A stretch of 64,000 nt of DNA from Selaginella moellendorffii. Taxonomy: Eukaryota; Streptophyta; Lycopodiopsida; Selaginellales; Selaginellaceae. Below, piece after piece: positions 32,281 to 43,300 of the stretch; position 1 is the stretch's first letter, and the number at the start of each line of letters is the position of its first letter. The stretch spans positions 355,462 to 419,461 of the forward strand of contig NW_003314356.1 of NCBI RefSeq assembly GCF_000143415.4. The letters are read 5' to 3'. Below the pieces are notes generated by a model. That model did no database searches, was not told the origin of the DNA, and saw only the letters and a list, made by a program, of their open reading frames with translations. The position numbers and the translations under genes were made by a program.

Positions 32281-33531
32281 ACAAAGGTAAAGCACCTCAA
32301 CCTGCGGCGCGAGTGGTGGAAGTCCAGTCTGACATTGAGAGCAAGGATGGGATCGAGGTCGAGGCATATGTGGTCACGCATGCTCGAAAACGACAAGCCG
32401 TGGATGAGGATCGAGATTGGGAGAAAGAGAAGGCTACCGTTCGTAAGGTATCTCGTGAATTGAGGAATCTGCAGGAAAAGGTCGTACAGCGATTGTCCCC
32501 GAAGAAGTCGGACACACTGATTATGATCAAAGATGAACCAATGACCAGTGATTCACAATTGGAGGAATCGCGACAGCAAGGCGATCCTCCGAACGAAGAA
32601 CTGGGCGAAAGACTGGTGGAACTCATCATGGAGAGACCCGTCACACTCACTGTTGGAGAATTGATCACAGTAGCACCCTACCTATGTGATCATCTGTACA
32701 ACACGCCAGGTCGGCAAGTTAGACGATTGGCGGAGTTGGAAGTTCACAAGGTTGAGGTTGAACTGGATTGGGACAAGGAGTTACCCAGCATCACCCTCAA
32801 CATCGGGAGGAACGAGATCCGCAATGTTCCAATTGACGGCGGATCAGGCGTAAACATTTTCACGGAAGAGGGCGTACTTGGGACTAGTAGATCCAGCACC
32901 CTTTTTGGTCCGAATGGCGGATCAAAGTAAGGTACATCCAACAGGGATTCTCCGAGGGGTACAACTGAAGGTTGGAGGTTTCCACTATTCAACCAACCTA
33001 ATTGTGTTGAGGATGAATAGCATGAAACGCCCATACCAAATACTCCTCGGACGACCTTGGTTACGTCAGGCACGAGTCCTACATGACTGGGAAGTGAATG
33101 CTTTAATTCAAAAGAATGATCAGCGGTTATTGATATCCTTGAATCTGAAAACGCGACTACCAAAATCAAGTACCCCGCGTGACATTGAGGATTACGACTG
33201 GCAGTCTGGATTGAGTGACGAGGATGAGGACGCTCTGTTAAAATGTAATCCCGATCTTGTGCAGATTGCAGAAGCGGATCTGTACCAGATGACGGTGGAT
33301 TCCACGGATGCCATGAAGAACTTGGGTCTCACAGAGAAGTTCGTGAAACCAAGTGCGAAGAATGTGCGAGAAGAATCAGTGGAAAAACTGATTGAGCAAC
33401 GGGACGAGACATTGGCGATGCATACAAACGAAGAGTTGGAGGAAATCGATTTGACCAATCCCTCGGAAGAGCCCAAGAAACTAAAGATCGCCAAAGTTCT
33501 ACCAAGAGGATTTAAGGAGCAAGCGTACTGA
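32281..33531 (+). pseudogene. Protease region, frameshifted
   Basis: ORF 32313-32930 is an acidic linker ending in VPIDGGSGVNIFTEE, the aspartic protease active site in its D-G-G-S form. A +1 shift near 32880 moves into ORF 32878-33531, with LVRMADQSKVHPTGILRG and YQILLGRPWL, the rest of the protease, then an acidic spacer leading to RT. One shift separates the two halves. Confidence 0.75.
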
Positions 33532-34860
33532 CTACTACGATAGTACAAGGATGTTTTTGCATGGAACTATGGCGACCTCAAGGGAGTTCCACCAGAGCTC
33601 TGTACACATTGGATCAAACTTCTTCCAACCAGCACACCCAAACGTCAAGCACCATACCGAATGAATCCCAGTTTTATGACAAAGGTAAAAGAGGAGGTCG
33701 ACAAGCTTCTTCAAGTTGGGTTCATCTACCCAATTGAAAATGCACAATGGCTGTCACCCATTGTCGTCGTACCGAAAAAGAATGGCAAGCTGCGCATCTG
33801 CATCAACTACAAGAAGCTGAATGACAACACGGTGAAGGACTTCCACCCAATCCCTTTTACAGAGGAGATTCTCGACTCTGTTGCTGGACATGAGATGTAC
33901 AGCTTCTTGGATGGATTCTCCAGGTACAAACAGGTCTTGGTTGCACTAGAGGATCAACACAAGACAGCTTTCATTAGTCCATGGGGAGCATATGCCTACC
34001 GAGTTATGCCATTTGGTTTGTGCAACGCACCGTTCATATTCCAACGTTTAGTCTCGGAAACCTTCCGCGAATATCTTAGTACATTCATGAAGGTCTTCCT
34101 AGACGACTTCAGCATATACGGTAAACAACAGGAACACCTGGAGCATCTTGGCAAGTGTTTTGAGAGATGCCAACAACATCACATCGCTCTCAACCCGGAG
34201 AAGTGCACTTTCTTTGTCAAGTCCGGAGTATTACTAGGACATGTCATCTGCAAAGACAACATCCTCATCAACAACGACAAAGTTAAGGTAATCCAGACTT
34301 TGGAGCCTCTAACCAACATTGGAGAACTCTGACGGTTCCTTGGAAAGTTTGGTTATCATTGCAGGTTCATCAAAGGGTATGCTACGATAGCAAAACCGCT
34401 CACAGAACTACTCAAGAAGGATAACCCGTATGACTGGACGGACAAGTGTCAGCAGAGTTTCCAGTTCCTGAAGACTGCCCTCACCAAAGCACCAATTCTC
34501 ACGGTACCCAAGTGGAACCACGAGTTCAACGTTCTCATAGACGCATCTCACATTGCAATTGGATGCGTACTCACACAGGCTCAAGATGACAGCAAGGACT
34601 GACCAATCTACTATGCCAACAAGAGGTTGGCACTAGTGGAGTCCAACTACACGACCACCAAGAAGAAGTGTCTTGGAATGGTATATGCCGTCAAGAAGTT
34701 CTGCGACTATTTGTTGGCCAACCATGTTAAGTTCGTAGTCGATCACTAGGCACTACTCCATCTTCTCAACAAGCCGAATCCAACTGGAAGGTTGGCACGG
34801 TGGTTCTTACTCCTACAAGAATTCGACTTCGAGATCATCCATCGACCAGGACGATTGAAT
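33532..34860 (+). pseudogene. Reverse transcriptase and RNase H
   Basis: YKDVFAW then PYRMNPSFMTKVKEEVDKLL opens RT. VVPKKNGKLRICINYKKLN, MYSFLDGFSRY (first catalytic Asp), [18 protein letters not shown] and VFLDDFSIYG (F-x-DD) follow. RNase H has FNVLIDASHIAIGCVLTQ, then YTTTKKKCLGMVYAV, and VVDH-stop-ALLHLL. Stops at 33532, 33541, 34330, 34600 and 34747 are each one C-to-T step from CGA or CAG. Catalytic residues are otherwise intact. Confidence 0.82.
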
Positions 34861-35478
34861 GAGCAAGCGGATCATCTCAGCAGGATTACTACGGGAGAAC
34901 CACCAACAGGAATACCTGACAAGTTTCCGGATGCCTCATTGTTTCAGGTTCAGGTATACAAGCTGGATCCTGAAGACTTGATCTTCGACGTCCACTACTA
35001 TCTCAAGACTGAGCAGATGCCCAACCACATTCAAAGACGGGATGAGCGTGATTCCTTCCTACTTAAGTCTCGACCTTACTCTATTGTTGGAAGAGCGCTC
35101 TATCGCCAAGGAAACGACATGGTCCTACGCCTGTACGTTTCACCCGAGGAAACGCACTTCATCATCGAGGAAGCACACGAAGGATCACATGGAGGACACT
35201 TTGTTCAAACAACCAGACAAAATATTTTACAAGCCGGACTATGGTGGCCATCTTTGTTCAAAGATGTCACCAAATATTGTCGTCAGTGCGACATTTGTAC
35301 GAGATATGTTGCAGCGCCTGCACAACAGGCTCGACCTTTCCAACCCACGATGCCATTGGAGCCGTTTATGAAGTGGGGCATGGATTTCATGGGACCCATC
35401 AACTCTCCAAGCAGTCGCCGCAATTCTGGTCATCACCGACTACGTTACCAAGTGGGCCGAAGCTGTTGCATTACCTGA
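34792..35478 (+). pseudogene. RNase H end and integrase N-terminal half
   Basis: EFDFEIIHRPGRLNEQADHL ends RNase H. The HHCC zinc domain is HEGSHGGH ... CRQCDIC. MKWGMDFMGPI carries the first integrase Asp. ITDYVTKWAEAVALPDC can still be read in another frame, then the core is missing, including the second Asp and the Glu. Confidence 0.78.
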
Positions 35479-35520
35479 CTGTAAGGCACAACGAGTGAGA
35501 AGGCATGGCATGATCGTGCG

Positions 35521-36129
35521 ATGCGCAGTCATCAACGTGATCCTATCTGTGTTGGTGACTGGGTATATCATTACCAGGGTAAGATCAAACCTATTGGTCA
35601 TAAGTTTGTGCCCAAGTGGAAAGGTCCGTATGTTGTGCGTGAGGTTAACCTCAATGGCAATGTACTACTTGAGGAACTGAACGATCCTGATGCTCAACAT
35701 AGCACCAACATCAACAAGCTGACCAAGCTGCGACATAACCCTCTGCTCTTACTGCCTAAGACGGACAGTCAGGTAAGTCTGGGAGAGCCTCTACCAGCGA
35801 TAGATGAAGAGGAGTCCGAGTTGGAAAAGGAGCAAGAGGAGGAAGAAGCCGAAGTAGAACCCTGGCATACGGAAGTACACTGGGAGGAATCAAGCAATGA
35901 AGACACTGGCGAAATGGAAGTTAAGATGAAACTGCGGGATACGTACGGAAAACCAGAAAAGGAGTTCGATTGGCATTGGATCATGAGGACACTGCTGCAC
36001 AAGTATGCACAACATCAAGTCAACATCAATCAGGAGATCATGGAGTATGTGATCAGAGGATTCAACGTGGAGCAAAGGATGTTGTGTTTTGAAGGAAGAG
36101 AAACACCGGTGACCGAAGCGAAAATTTGA
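35521..36129 (+). CDS. Integrase C-terminus fused to acidic tail
   Basis: GDWVYHYQGKIKPIGHKF then WKGPYVVREV and LNGNVLLEEL form the C-terminal SH3-like/GPF-Y module. A Glu-rich linker (ELEKEQEEEEAEVEP) follows, then a region reading WIMRTLLHKYAQHQVNINQE of unknown role. The junction with the integrase core is a deletion. Confidence 0.6.
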   Translation: MRSHQRDPICVGDWVYHYQGKIKPIGHKFVPKWKGPYVVREVNLNGNVLLEELNDPDAQHSTNINKLTKLRHNPLLLLPKTDSQVSLGEPLPAIDEEESELEKEQEEEEAEVEPWHTEVHWEESSNEDTGEMEVKMKLRDTYGKPEKEFDWHWIMRTLLHKYAQHQVNINQEIMEYVIRGFNVEQRMLCFEGRETPVTEAKI

Positions 36130-38765
36130 AAGGCGTTCGGCATTCCTCAGGTAGGAGGAGAAGTTCATCCTACATGAGAAATTCCAACTGACACCAAGTG
36201 GTTGGAACCATATTTATGGACGAAGAATCTGGGGAATACAACCTGTTTGTCCTACGGCAAGAAGGTGTTGGCACCTGGATTCTGAAGATGGATAGTCACA
36301 CTAGCACACGTGTTGGATTATGAGGATGGACTACAAGGAGTTAGACTGGAAGTGATGTGGATCTTTCACCACTTCCACAACGAATATCCTATTGATTGGG
36401 CGAGCATACTTTTAAAGCAGATGGTTAATACAGTGCAGCGGGCGCAAGAAGCGAGAGATATCGGGGGACGCATCCCGATCCAATCACAGTGGGGACACCT
36501 ACTCTACACTATTATTACAATGGAGCCCAAATTAAGATGATTAATTTCGCTGCATGGTGGCCGAGATATTAAGTCCCAATTATTTTCCTGTGGGCAACCA
36601 AAGTGGGACCTCAACCGTTGGCATGTGGAAGCAATGGTCAGGATGAATCGTCGTTTACGGGAGGAAAAGCCAAAAGAAGTTCCGACGGAGGAAAACGCAA
36701 TTAGGGTTTCTAAGTTGGAGCCGACAGTTGCATTTTTGACAGTGTTCACCATCAAAGAAAACGCAACCAGGATGATGGCAATCACAAGTTCTTCTCTCCT
36801 ACCTCTGAAGGCGAAGAAGGCAAGGTGCGAGGGGAAGAACACTGACAGTGCCTGGTTCAACGACTGCAAACTGGGAGGTAACTTCAAATTGCTCAGAGAA
36901 GGGTTGATCGGACCATCTCCGGAGGAAGAGCGGTTTTACTTGCAGATAATGATGGCGATGGATCCAAGCAGGGGAACCATCTGGCTCTACGGTAAAGAGA
37001 TCCTGTTGAATAACAAGTTCTTCAGCAAGGTGTTCGAGTTCCCCAACAAGGTGTATGAGATGGAGGAGCCGCTGTCGAAGATCTACAACGAGTATAGGCC
37101 ATACCTGAAGGAGGGGACGACCTGGGAGGAACATCTTGCAAGGAGAGCGAAGACCAGGGGGCTGCAGCTATCTGAGTTCTGCGCCGAGGTGGTAGCAGTA
37201 CTTCGCCCTCTTAGCGTGATCATGGGGTGCAGGAACAACCCGAAGAGCGTCCCCGTCAATGTGCTGTGGGTGTTCATCGCAGCGGATCGGAATTGGTTCA
37301 TGAACTGGGCTATGATTTTTTGGGGGTCATTTTTCTGAGTAGTTGAGACGGCAAGGAAGTTGATGATGAAGAAAAATGGTGGCGACACCATCCTCTACCC
37401 ATTTCTGGCTCACATGTCTACATTCCTTGATCTGAGGGTTGGGGACTACTACAAGTTTCGGCCCTACGGAATGCTGACTGACATCCCGGATCATCGGACA
37501 ACTATGGCGTTCCTCAAGCATGTGGAGACGGAGGAGGATGGCCTGTTCCAACTTTAAAGGCGGGGGAACCCACAGACCGAGTGGTCATGGGGATTGAAGA
37601 GGAAGAGACGGATGCAGGTGAAGAAGATGGACCAGCGGCAGGATCGGGATGGGGTGGACTGTACATCGACACCTCGTCCAAGGAGGGAGTTCAGCTCTAC
37701 TTCGACGAGACATCCGGTTCTGCGACCGGATACCCCTCCGCCAGCTGTGCGTCCGATTCCACATCAGATCATCCAGATCATTATGACACGTAAGCAGCAG
37801 CAGGCCCTAAACGGTAACCCATCAACGCCAACTCCAAGAACGGTGTTGATGGACTGGGATTGCCCACGTCAGCAAGTAAATCAAGAAAGGCAACTCCCTA
37901 TAAGTGCCCAAGCAGTTCACAGGGTGAGGATGGGAAAAGCACCAGCGGAGCCGAGGGCCAAGAAAGCGGGTGGCCGAGGAGCAGGCGGTTCAGCAGCAGG
38001 TGACTGCCCGCTACACCCCGAGGAGCTCACATCAAGGTAATACCAGTCCACCCCGCTTCTGCAAACTCCCCAACTCCCCTACAGAGTTCTGCACCACCTT
38101 TTGAGATACCGGTAGTCGGAGCCACAGAGGTGATGGATATGGAGCAAGAGCACCACCAGGAAGGACGGGAGGAGGAAGTTCCAGCAGACCCGTGGGGTGG
38201 GTTTGCTCAAGAACCGGAACTGGAGCCTGCCCAAGTATTGCTCCATCCAACCGACCCAACCGACCCAAATGCCGAAGAGGAGATGGGACGACATCAGGTG
38301 TTGGAGTGTGTACCACTGGCACCACTGCCGGAGAACAGACAGCAGGAGGCTGTACCCGACGTGCGACCCATGGAGGTGGAGCGCCCATCGAGTCGGCAGG
38401 ATGAGACGCGCAAGCGAGCACATTCCCCACCCCACAACGGCAAGGGTGAACACCGCGAACACCACGGTGATGGCTGAGAGGAACCACACCAAGAAGCTCG
38501 ACCTTCTCATTGCCAACAGTACAAGGACACAGCGCAGATCTTACTGACGCTGGCCCACGAAGAGGAGATCGGCCAGAAGTTGGAAGGAAGACTCTGTACG
38601 ATGGAGGAGAAAGTGTCCAGTTCGAGGGGCATCTGATTGGAGTACAGAAGTTCATCGAAGAACACCACAAACTGCTCCTCACAGCCATCACCAATCTGTT
38701 GGAGTGCCTTCCTACCACCACGGATCTGCCTGAAGACGAGTGCAAGGAAGTGCGCCAACTCTGAG
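36130..38765 (+). pseudogene. Downstream accessory ORF region (ORF3-like)
   Basis: Plus-strand frames 36310-36540, 36625-37338, 37360-37557, 37594-38040, 38130-38477 and 38510-38764 read in succession, interrupted by stops and shifts. The 237-codon frame has WFNDCKLGGNFKLLREGLIG, then RFYLQIMMAMDPSRGTIWLY and VNVLWVFIAAD, reminiscent of plant-transposon accessory proteins. The following part is Pro/Ala/Glu-rich. Position between integrase and 3' LTR fits the extra ORF of Athila/Tat elements (env-like or unknown). The overlapping minus-strand frame at 38032-38883 is taken as a shadow. Confidence 0.55.
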
Positions 38766-39036
38766 AGACCAATGCACAGTATGAGCAGTTTTTCAGCAAC
38801 ATGCCACGCCCTCCTGTTTGCACCAAGGGACACTGAGAGGGGGAATTCACCTGGTACAAGCTCACTTCTATCAGGTTTATCAAGTTCCTTTCTGCTCAAA
38901 CCTAAGAGAAATAAAGAAAACTATTTACATGAGAAAATTGCTTCATATAAAAATGAACAAAAAGTACAAAAGGAAGGCACATCGATCAAGCAATCGACAC
39001 ACTTCGAGGACAAAGTGTCATTTAAGTCTGGGAGCG
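38766..39036 (+). other. 3' untranslated region and polypurine tract of the Athila/Tat-like element
   Basis: Non-coding, AT-rich, ending in CGAGGACAAAGTGTCATTTA then AGTCTGGGAG, a run seen before 3' LTRs of this lineage. Confidence 0.6.
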
Positions 39037-39799
39037 TGATAAAGGAAAATGTTGGATGGAAGGAATATTCGGCAGCACAAATTCAAACATCAAAATGCCA
39101 CAAGTCCCAACCAGTTGGACTCAAAGTCCAACTGCCCAAGTTCCAACCCAACGACTCCAACTTCAGTTTCTCAGCAATCTCGGTTTGACACTCTACAGCA
39201 GCAACTCTACAACAGACTCAAACACCGGACGGGTACAAATGACCCGGAAGCAGTTACCAGGAGCGGTTGCCAGATGACGACATCTGTACTGCAGACACAA
39301 ACCCGAAAGGACCATGGCAACAAGCACGGATACGGTTGCCAAGGACTTAGTATAAATAGGCTAGCTGTGAGAGTGAGAATTTTATCCCATCTCTACTCTG
39401 CACAAAGGAAAGCTCTGTAAAACTTTTCTTCATCAACTGCTTGTGAGATTTGACTTCCTACTCTGTGTTCTGGGATCGACACCATTTAGTTTTCACTCAG
39501 TTTTACTTTCTGTTGTACCAATGCATTCACTTGTTCTGGGTTTTTGTTGATTCTGTGGCCTGTGCCATCCTTGCCCACCTTCAGTTCTGTTGACGACCAA
39601 GTTCTTAGTGCGGATTGAGGAGTTGTATGACCGGCCAACCGTATAGCCTCTCTTTCTATCCTCGTCGGACTTGTAATCCAACTGGCGACCAAATACTCAA
39701 CTGAGCCAACCATTTCGCAATTTCACCATTCCAACCCCTTTTCCCTTTTCCCCTTTGTTTCCTTCTTTACTCCATAAAACCCGTTTTTCCATGATAACA
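39037..39799 (+). repeat. 3' LTR of the Athila/Tat-like element
   Basis: Direct repeat of 29584-30354, TATA box at 39351-39359. Confidence 0.82.
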
Positions 39800-39880
39800 C
39801 ATGGCGACCACAGTGGGATGGTTGTCACAGAATTTACATTTTCTTTTTTTAGTTTTCTCTTTCATGCATGCAGGTGTTGG
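39800..39880 (+). repeat. Extra copy of the element leader after the 3' LTR
   Basis: The primer site and about 70 bp of leader (TGGCGACCACAGTGGGATGG to CTTTCATGCATGC) recur here exactly as after the 5' LTR (30355-30424). Either the LTR is longer than the primer-site rule suggests, or this is a remnant of a second tandem element. Confidence 0.6.
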
Positions 39881-40255
39881 GTGATGAGCTAACCACTGGG
39901 AAGTCCAAAACTAGAGTGAACATGGACAGACAAGTGGGGTAACTTGGTGAAATGTTTAAGAGCCAACTCTAGTTCCCCTGGGAGATCAAATGGTCGATGC
40001 TCCCAGTCCAAGTGTGGGTGGCACTACCTACTTAGATACCTGGCGTGGCTCAACAGAACCTCGCTCTAAGCCTATGGATAGAGCACCCAAAGGCACCAAA
40101 GCAATCCTTTGGTGTTGTGACCAAGGATATGGTTATATGGTGAGGAAATCCTAAAGGACCGTGGGACTTAGTGATCGGGCCTATGGGCCTTGATCCAGTG
40201 GCAGTGTGTAAGGAACCAACTCGCCGAAGTGTCATAGGCTAAAGGAGCCTTGAAA
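39881..40255 (+). repeat. Family A LTR, middle part resumed
   Basis: GTGTTGGGTGATGAGCTAAC through CCAGTGGCAGTGT and CATAGGCTAAA matches 59722-60172 of the solo LTR, with deletions. It continues the LTR interrupted at 29583. Confidence 0.68.
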
Positions 40256-40631
40256 GCTTGACCAAAATGATAAAGAGTTCATCGGATGAGACCAAGTCTA
40301 AGATTGAGTCCAAGACCGACTCTAAGACCAAGATCGAGATAGAGTCCAGAATCGAGTCCGAGACCGACTCGGAGACCAAGTTCGAGTCCGAGTTCGAGAC
40401 CGAGCTCGAGACGGAGTTCAAGATCCGAAATCGAGTCCGAGACCGAGTCCGAGGTCGAGTCCGAGGTCGGGTCCGAGATCGGGTCCGAGATCGAGTCCGA
40501 GATCGAGTCCGAGACCGAATCCGAAGTCGGATCTGAGATCAAGTCCGAGATCGAGCCAGAGACTAAGTCTGAGTACTAATACGGGTCAAGGGGTGAAAGC
40601 CCAAAGCGTGCGTCTCTTAGGGGGGGGGGGC
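40256..40631 (+). repeat. GAGTCCGAGACC minisatellite and shared LTR module
   Basis: About 300 bp of 6/12-bp units GAGTCC, GAGACC and GAGATC, then GGTGAAAGCCCAAAGCG and a run of 11 G. The Asp/Ser and Glu/Arg frames here (40239-40542) are artefacts. This may be the true beginning of the C1 5' LTR if the 3' copy was truncated. Confidence 0.7.
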
Positions 40632-41365
40632 TGTAGGGGGTTCCAAAAGTATAGTAGGGATAGTGAGGTCCAGGAACCAGTCTTGAAGGAACTCTCCAGT
40701 GGGGCTTCCAAACCGACTTGAGGTTGAGACTGGGGCCGAGGGGCCTTGGGTGGGAGTGAGCATGGGCTTGAGTGGTGCCGGAGGGGCCACCCAGGGAAGT
40801 GCTCAAGAGCAGCTCCCACTCCTGAAAGGGAAACCGACTGCGGTGCTCCTGGCTCATGTGGAGTGGTGCCCCACTTGAGTACCTTGTGGCTCATTGGTCC
40901 TCGCCCTTCCTAGGGGCTTGGGCCTTCCCTTCGGGATTCAAGTGGGGGGGTAGAGGTACCCATACCGGGCCGTTAGGCCACGGTGTTTCGCCCCGACGTC
41001 CCGAAGCAAGTGCTGCACCCAAGGCTTGGGATTTAGAGGGTCCCATGATCAAGTCTTGTGGTACCAAGGGGTGTTAGGAATCTGGAGGCTTGGTGTGCTT
41101 GGCTGCTTGTGCCTGCAGGGAGTGTAGCCGAACCTTAAGTTCAGTCTAACCCGGGGAGGGGGATTGGGAGTGATTTGGGAATCCGTGGATGGATAGCTAA
41201 CACTCCGTCGCTCATGCAGTGAGTAGCTGAAAGCAAGTAGGACCAAGTAGGAGCTGGTACCATAGGCGAGAACCTTGGCGAGGGAACTTAGCACAAGCCA
41301 AGGCAGTGTTGGTTGGATAGAAGAGGTAAGCTGGCAAATTGGAAAGGAAAAATTTGTGGCTTACA
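40632..41365 (+). repeat. 5' LTR of C1
   Basis: Matched by 46760-47488 and followed after 3 nt by TGGTATCGGAGC at 41369-41380. The start might lie further upstream, at the minisatellite. Confidence 0.78.
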
Positions 41366-41368
41366 ATT

Positions 41369-41380
41369 TGGTATCGGAGC
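41369..41380 (+). other. Primer-binding site of C1 (initiator tRNA-Met)
   Basis: TGGTATCGGAGC, one mismatch to the canonical site, 3 nt after the LTR. Confidence 0.8.
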
Positions 41381-41424
41381 GTTTTCCTCAGTTCTAGCGA
41401 AGGATAGAGGCGGATTGCTGGGAG

Positions 41425-42600
41425 ATGGCAAAGGCAGGGCGTAAGCGAACCCAGGTGGAGACGGAACCTCCGCCAGAGCTGGAGTCTTCGGTCGAACAAG
41501 AGGCTATGGATGAGGAATCCTTGCATGAGGAGGACTCCAGTGAGGAAACTTCCAAACAGGAGTCCGGTGGCAAGGTTCGATTGTCCAAGGCTCGATTGGA
41601 CATTCTAGAAGGACAATTGGCACAGACCAATGCCCTGCTAGAGACTCTTGTGCGTAAGCTAAAGCGTGACGAGAAGTGGAAGAAAAAGTGAAAGACTGCG
41701 GATGCTAGCAGCGCAGAAGGTGTGGACCCTTCGGCAGAGACTGAGGCAAAACCAGACAAGGTTGAACAGACTGAAGTGGAATTAGTCCCTCAGGCAGTTC
41801 CCAAGTACAAACCAAAGCCCCCACCGGTCTTCAAGGGAGTGAATATAAAGTGGTGGAGGATTGGTTTTACGATATGGAGGACTACTTCCGAGCGTTGCGA
41901 TTACCGAGCTCGGAAAAGGTCCCATGTGCAAAACCATACTTGGCAGATAATGCCAAGTCTTGGTGGAGAACGACAGAGGCCAACGAAGGACCGGTGGCCA
42001 CTTGGGACATGATGAAGGTGAGGATCCACGCAACTTACGTTCCTCCAAATGCTACTCTGCATCTAAGGAGGTTGAAGCAGACCGGAACCATTCAGGAGTA
42101 TGTGAATGGGTTTATGGCAAAGAGGATACTTGTCACGGACATGGGGGATATGGATGCGTTCCATGCCTTCATATCAGGTTTGCAAACCTGGGCTCGCGGT
42201 GAAGTGATGCGGTGGAACCCAACCAACTACAAGGAAGCGTTGGATGCGGCCATCAAGGTGCATTTCAACGATAACCTGCGAAAGGGGAACACGACGGGGT
42301 CGGGATCCACGTTTAGCAAAGGGGCCAAACCAAGGGGAACGTTTAGCATAGGGAAATTCAAGAAGAGTTTCTCTAAGAATGAGTCCTCGGGGTTCTAGAA
42401 AGGCAAATCCGGTGGCCAGCGAGCGAGTACGTGGGGGAGTCAAGCGAAAAGAGACAAACCCACAGATAAGAAGGTCAAGTCGTATAGCAGCGTGGGAAAC
42501 AATGTATGCTACAACTGCGGTGAAGCGGGACACTTTTCGAGGGAATGTCCCTACCCAAAGAAGGCCAAAGCCAATATGGCAATCAAGTCGGGTGAAGTCC
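41425..42600 (+). pseudogene. C1 gag
   Basis: Starts MAKAGRKRTQVETEPPPELE. A coiled N-terminal segment leads to WKKK and a stop (41689), then KPPPVFKGVN. A shift near 41850 leads to WFYDMEDYFRALRLPSSEKV, then AKSWWRTTEANEGPVATW and FISGLQTWARGEV, the retrotransposon gag domain. After a stop at 42396 the sequence continues to the knuckle CYNCGEAGHFSREC (CX2CX4HX4C). The two C2/C3 copies cover the same region. Confidence 0.82.
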
Positions 42601-42663
42601 AAACTGAGGTATATGATCCAGTCCTTAACTAAAAGTTACTCATAACATGAGAAACTTTGGTAG
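42592..42663 (+). other. Candidate 72-nt intron between gag and protease (C1)
   Basis: Donor CGG/GTGAAG, acceptor TTTGGTAG, TTAACTAA as possible branch site. Removal skips two in-frame stops and joins KSG-type gag end to ESHSRHLLALRGKL in phase 1. Confidence 0.4.
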
Positions 42664-43300
42664 AGAGTCATTCGCGACATCTACTAGCCCTCCGAGGGAA
42701 GCTCGAAGGTAGCTTTGTTAACATCCTTATTGACACGGGTGCTTCGGATAATTTTGTGGCTGCAGACATAGTCCGGCAAGCCGAACTAACGGTGGAGCGA
42801 CTAGGCGAACCAAGGACAATAGAGTTTGTTCAAGGTAGCCAAAGCACCGATGAGGTACTTTGACAAGCGAGAGTCAAAGTAGGGACATGGAAAGTGGACA
42901 TGGATTTCACCGTGTTAGACATGGCGGGATTTGACGTGATCTTCAGAATGGATTGGTTCAATCGGTTCGTGGTAGCCCTGCATGGACAAGGTAGGAACTT
43001 TGTGGTACTGGCAAATGCCTAAGGAAGAAGATCTAGGGTGGAGGCCCAGGATCTAAAGGTAGGGCAAAGTAAGGCCAAAGAATCCTGCTTAAACCTGGTG
43101 TCCATGAGAGGACAACTCACTAAAGGAACTAAGGCAGCATTTTTGTGCTTATTCTCGGTGAAGAGTGACAAAAAGACAGGAACGGAAGAAGTACCTTTGG
43201 TGATCTAACGGGTGTTGGACCAATTCCAGGATACCATGCCGGAGGAGTTATCGGCGGGGTTGCCCCCCGCACGACCGATAGAACATAAGATTGAGCTGGT
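42657..43300 (+). pseudogene. C1 protease and RT leader
   Basis: FVNILIDTGASDNFVAADIV is the aspartic protease active site (DTGAS). VDMDFTVLDMAGFDVIFRMD follows. Stops at 42861, 43019 and 43206. The sequence reaches [13 protein letters not shown], where RT normally begins, and then jumps to [10 protein letters not shown]. About 95 residues of RT are missing. Confidence 0.78.

Larger units (their letters stand above)
29584..39799 (+). mobile_element. Athila/Tat-like Ty3/gypsy retrotransposon with accessory ORF region
   Basis: Direct LTRs of 771 bp (29584-30354) and 763 bp (39037-39799), about 95 percent alike by eye, start TGATAAAGG and end ATAACA. Primer site TGGCAACCACAGTGGGAT is at 30357. 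Order: gag with three CCHC knuckles, protease, RT-RNase H, integrase (core deleted), then about 2.7 kb of accessory frames. GGACAAAGTGTCATTTAAGT then CTGGGAG just before the 3' LTR is typical for this lineage. Several nonsense codons and one frameshift make it non-autonomous. It lies inside a family A LTR. Confidence 0.88.

Noticed and set aside
38032-38883. 283-codon minus-strand frame
   Set aside because: Overlaps plus-strand accessory frames in register with the retroelement; composition (Pro, Ser, Val, Cys) shows no domain.
40239-40542. Frames rich in Ser/Asp/Leu or Glu/Lys/Arg
   Set aside because: Minisatellite upstream of the C1 LTR; no domain or start context.
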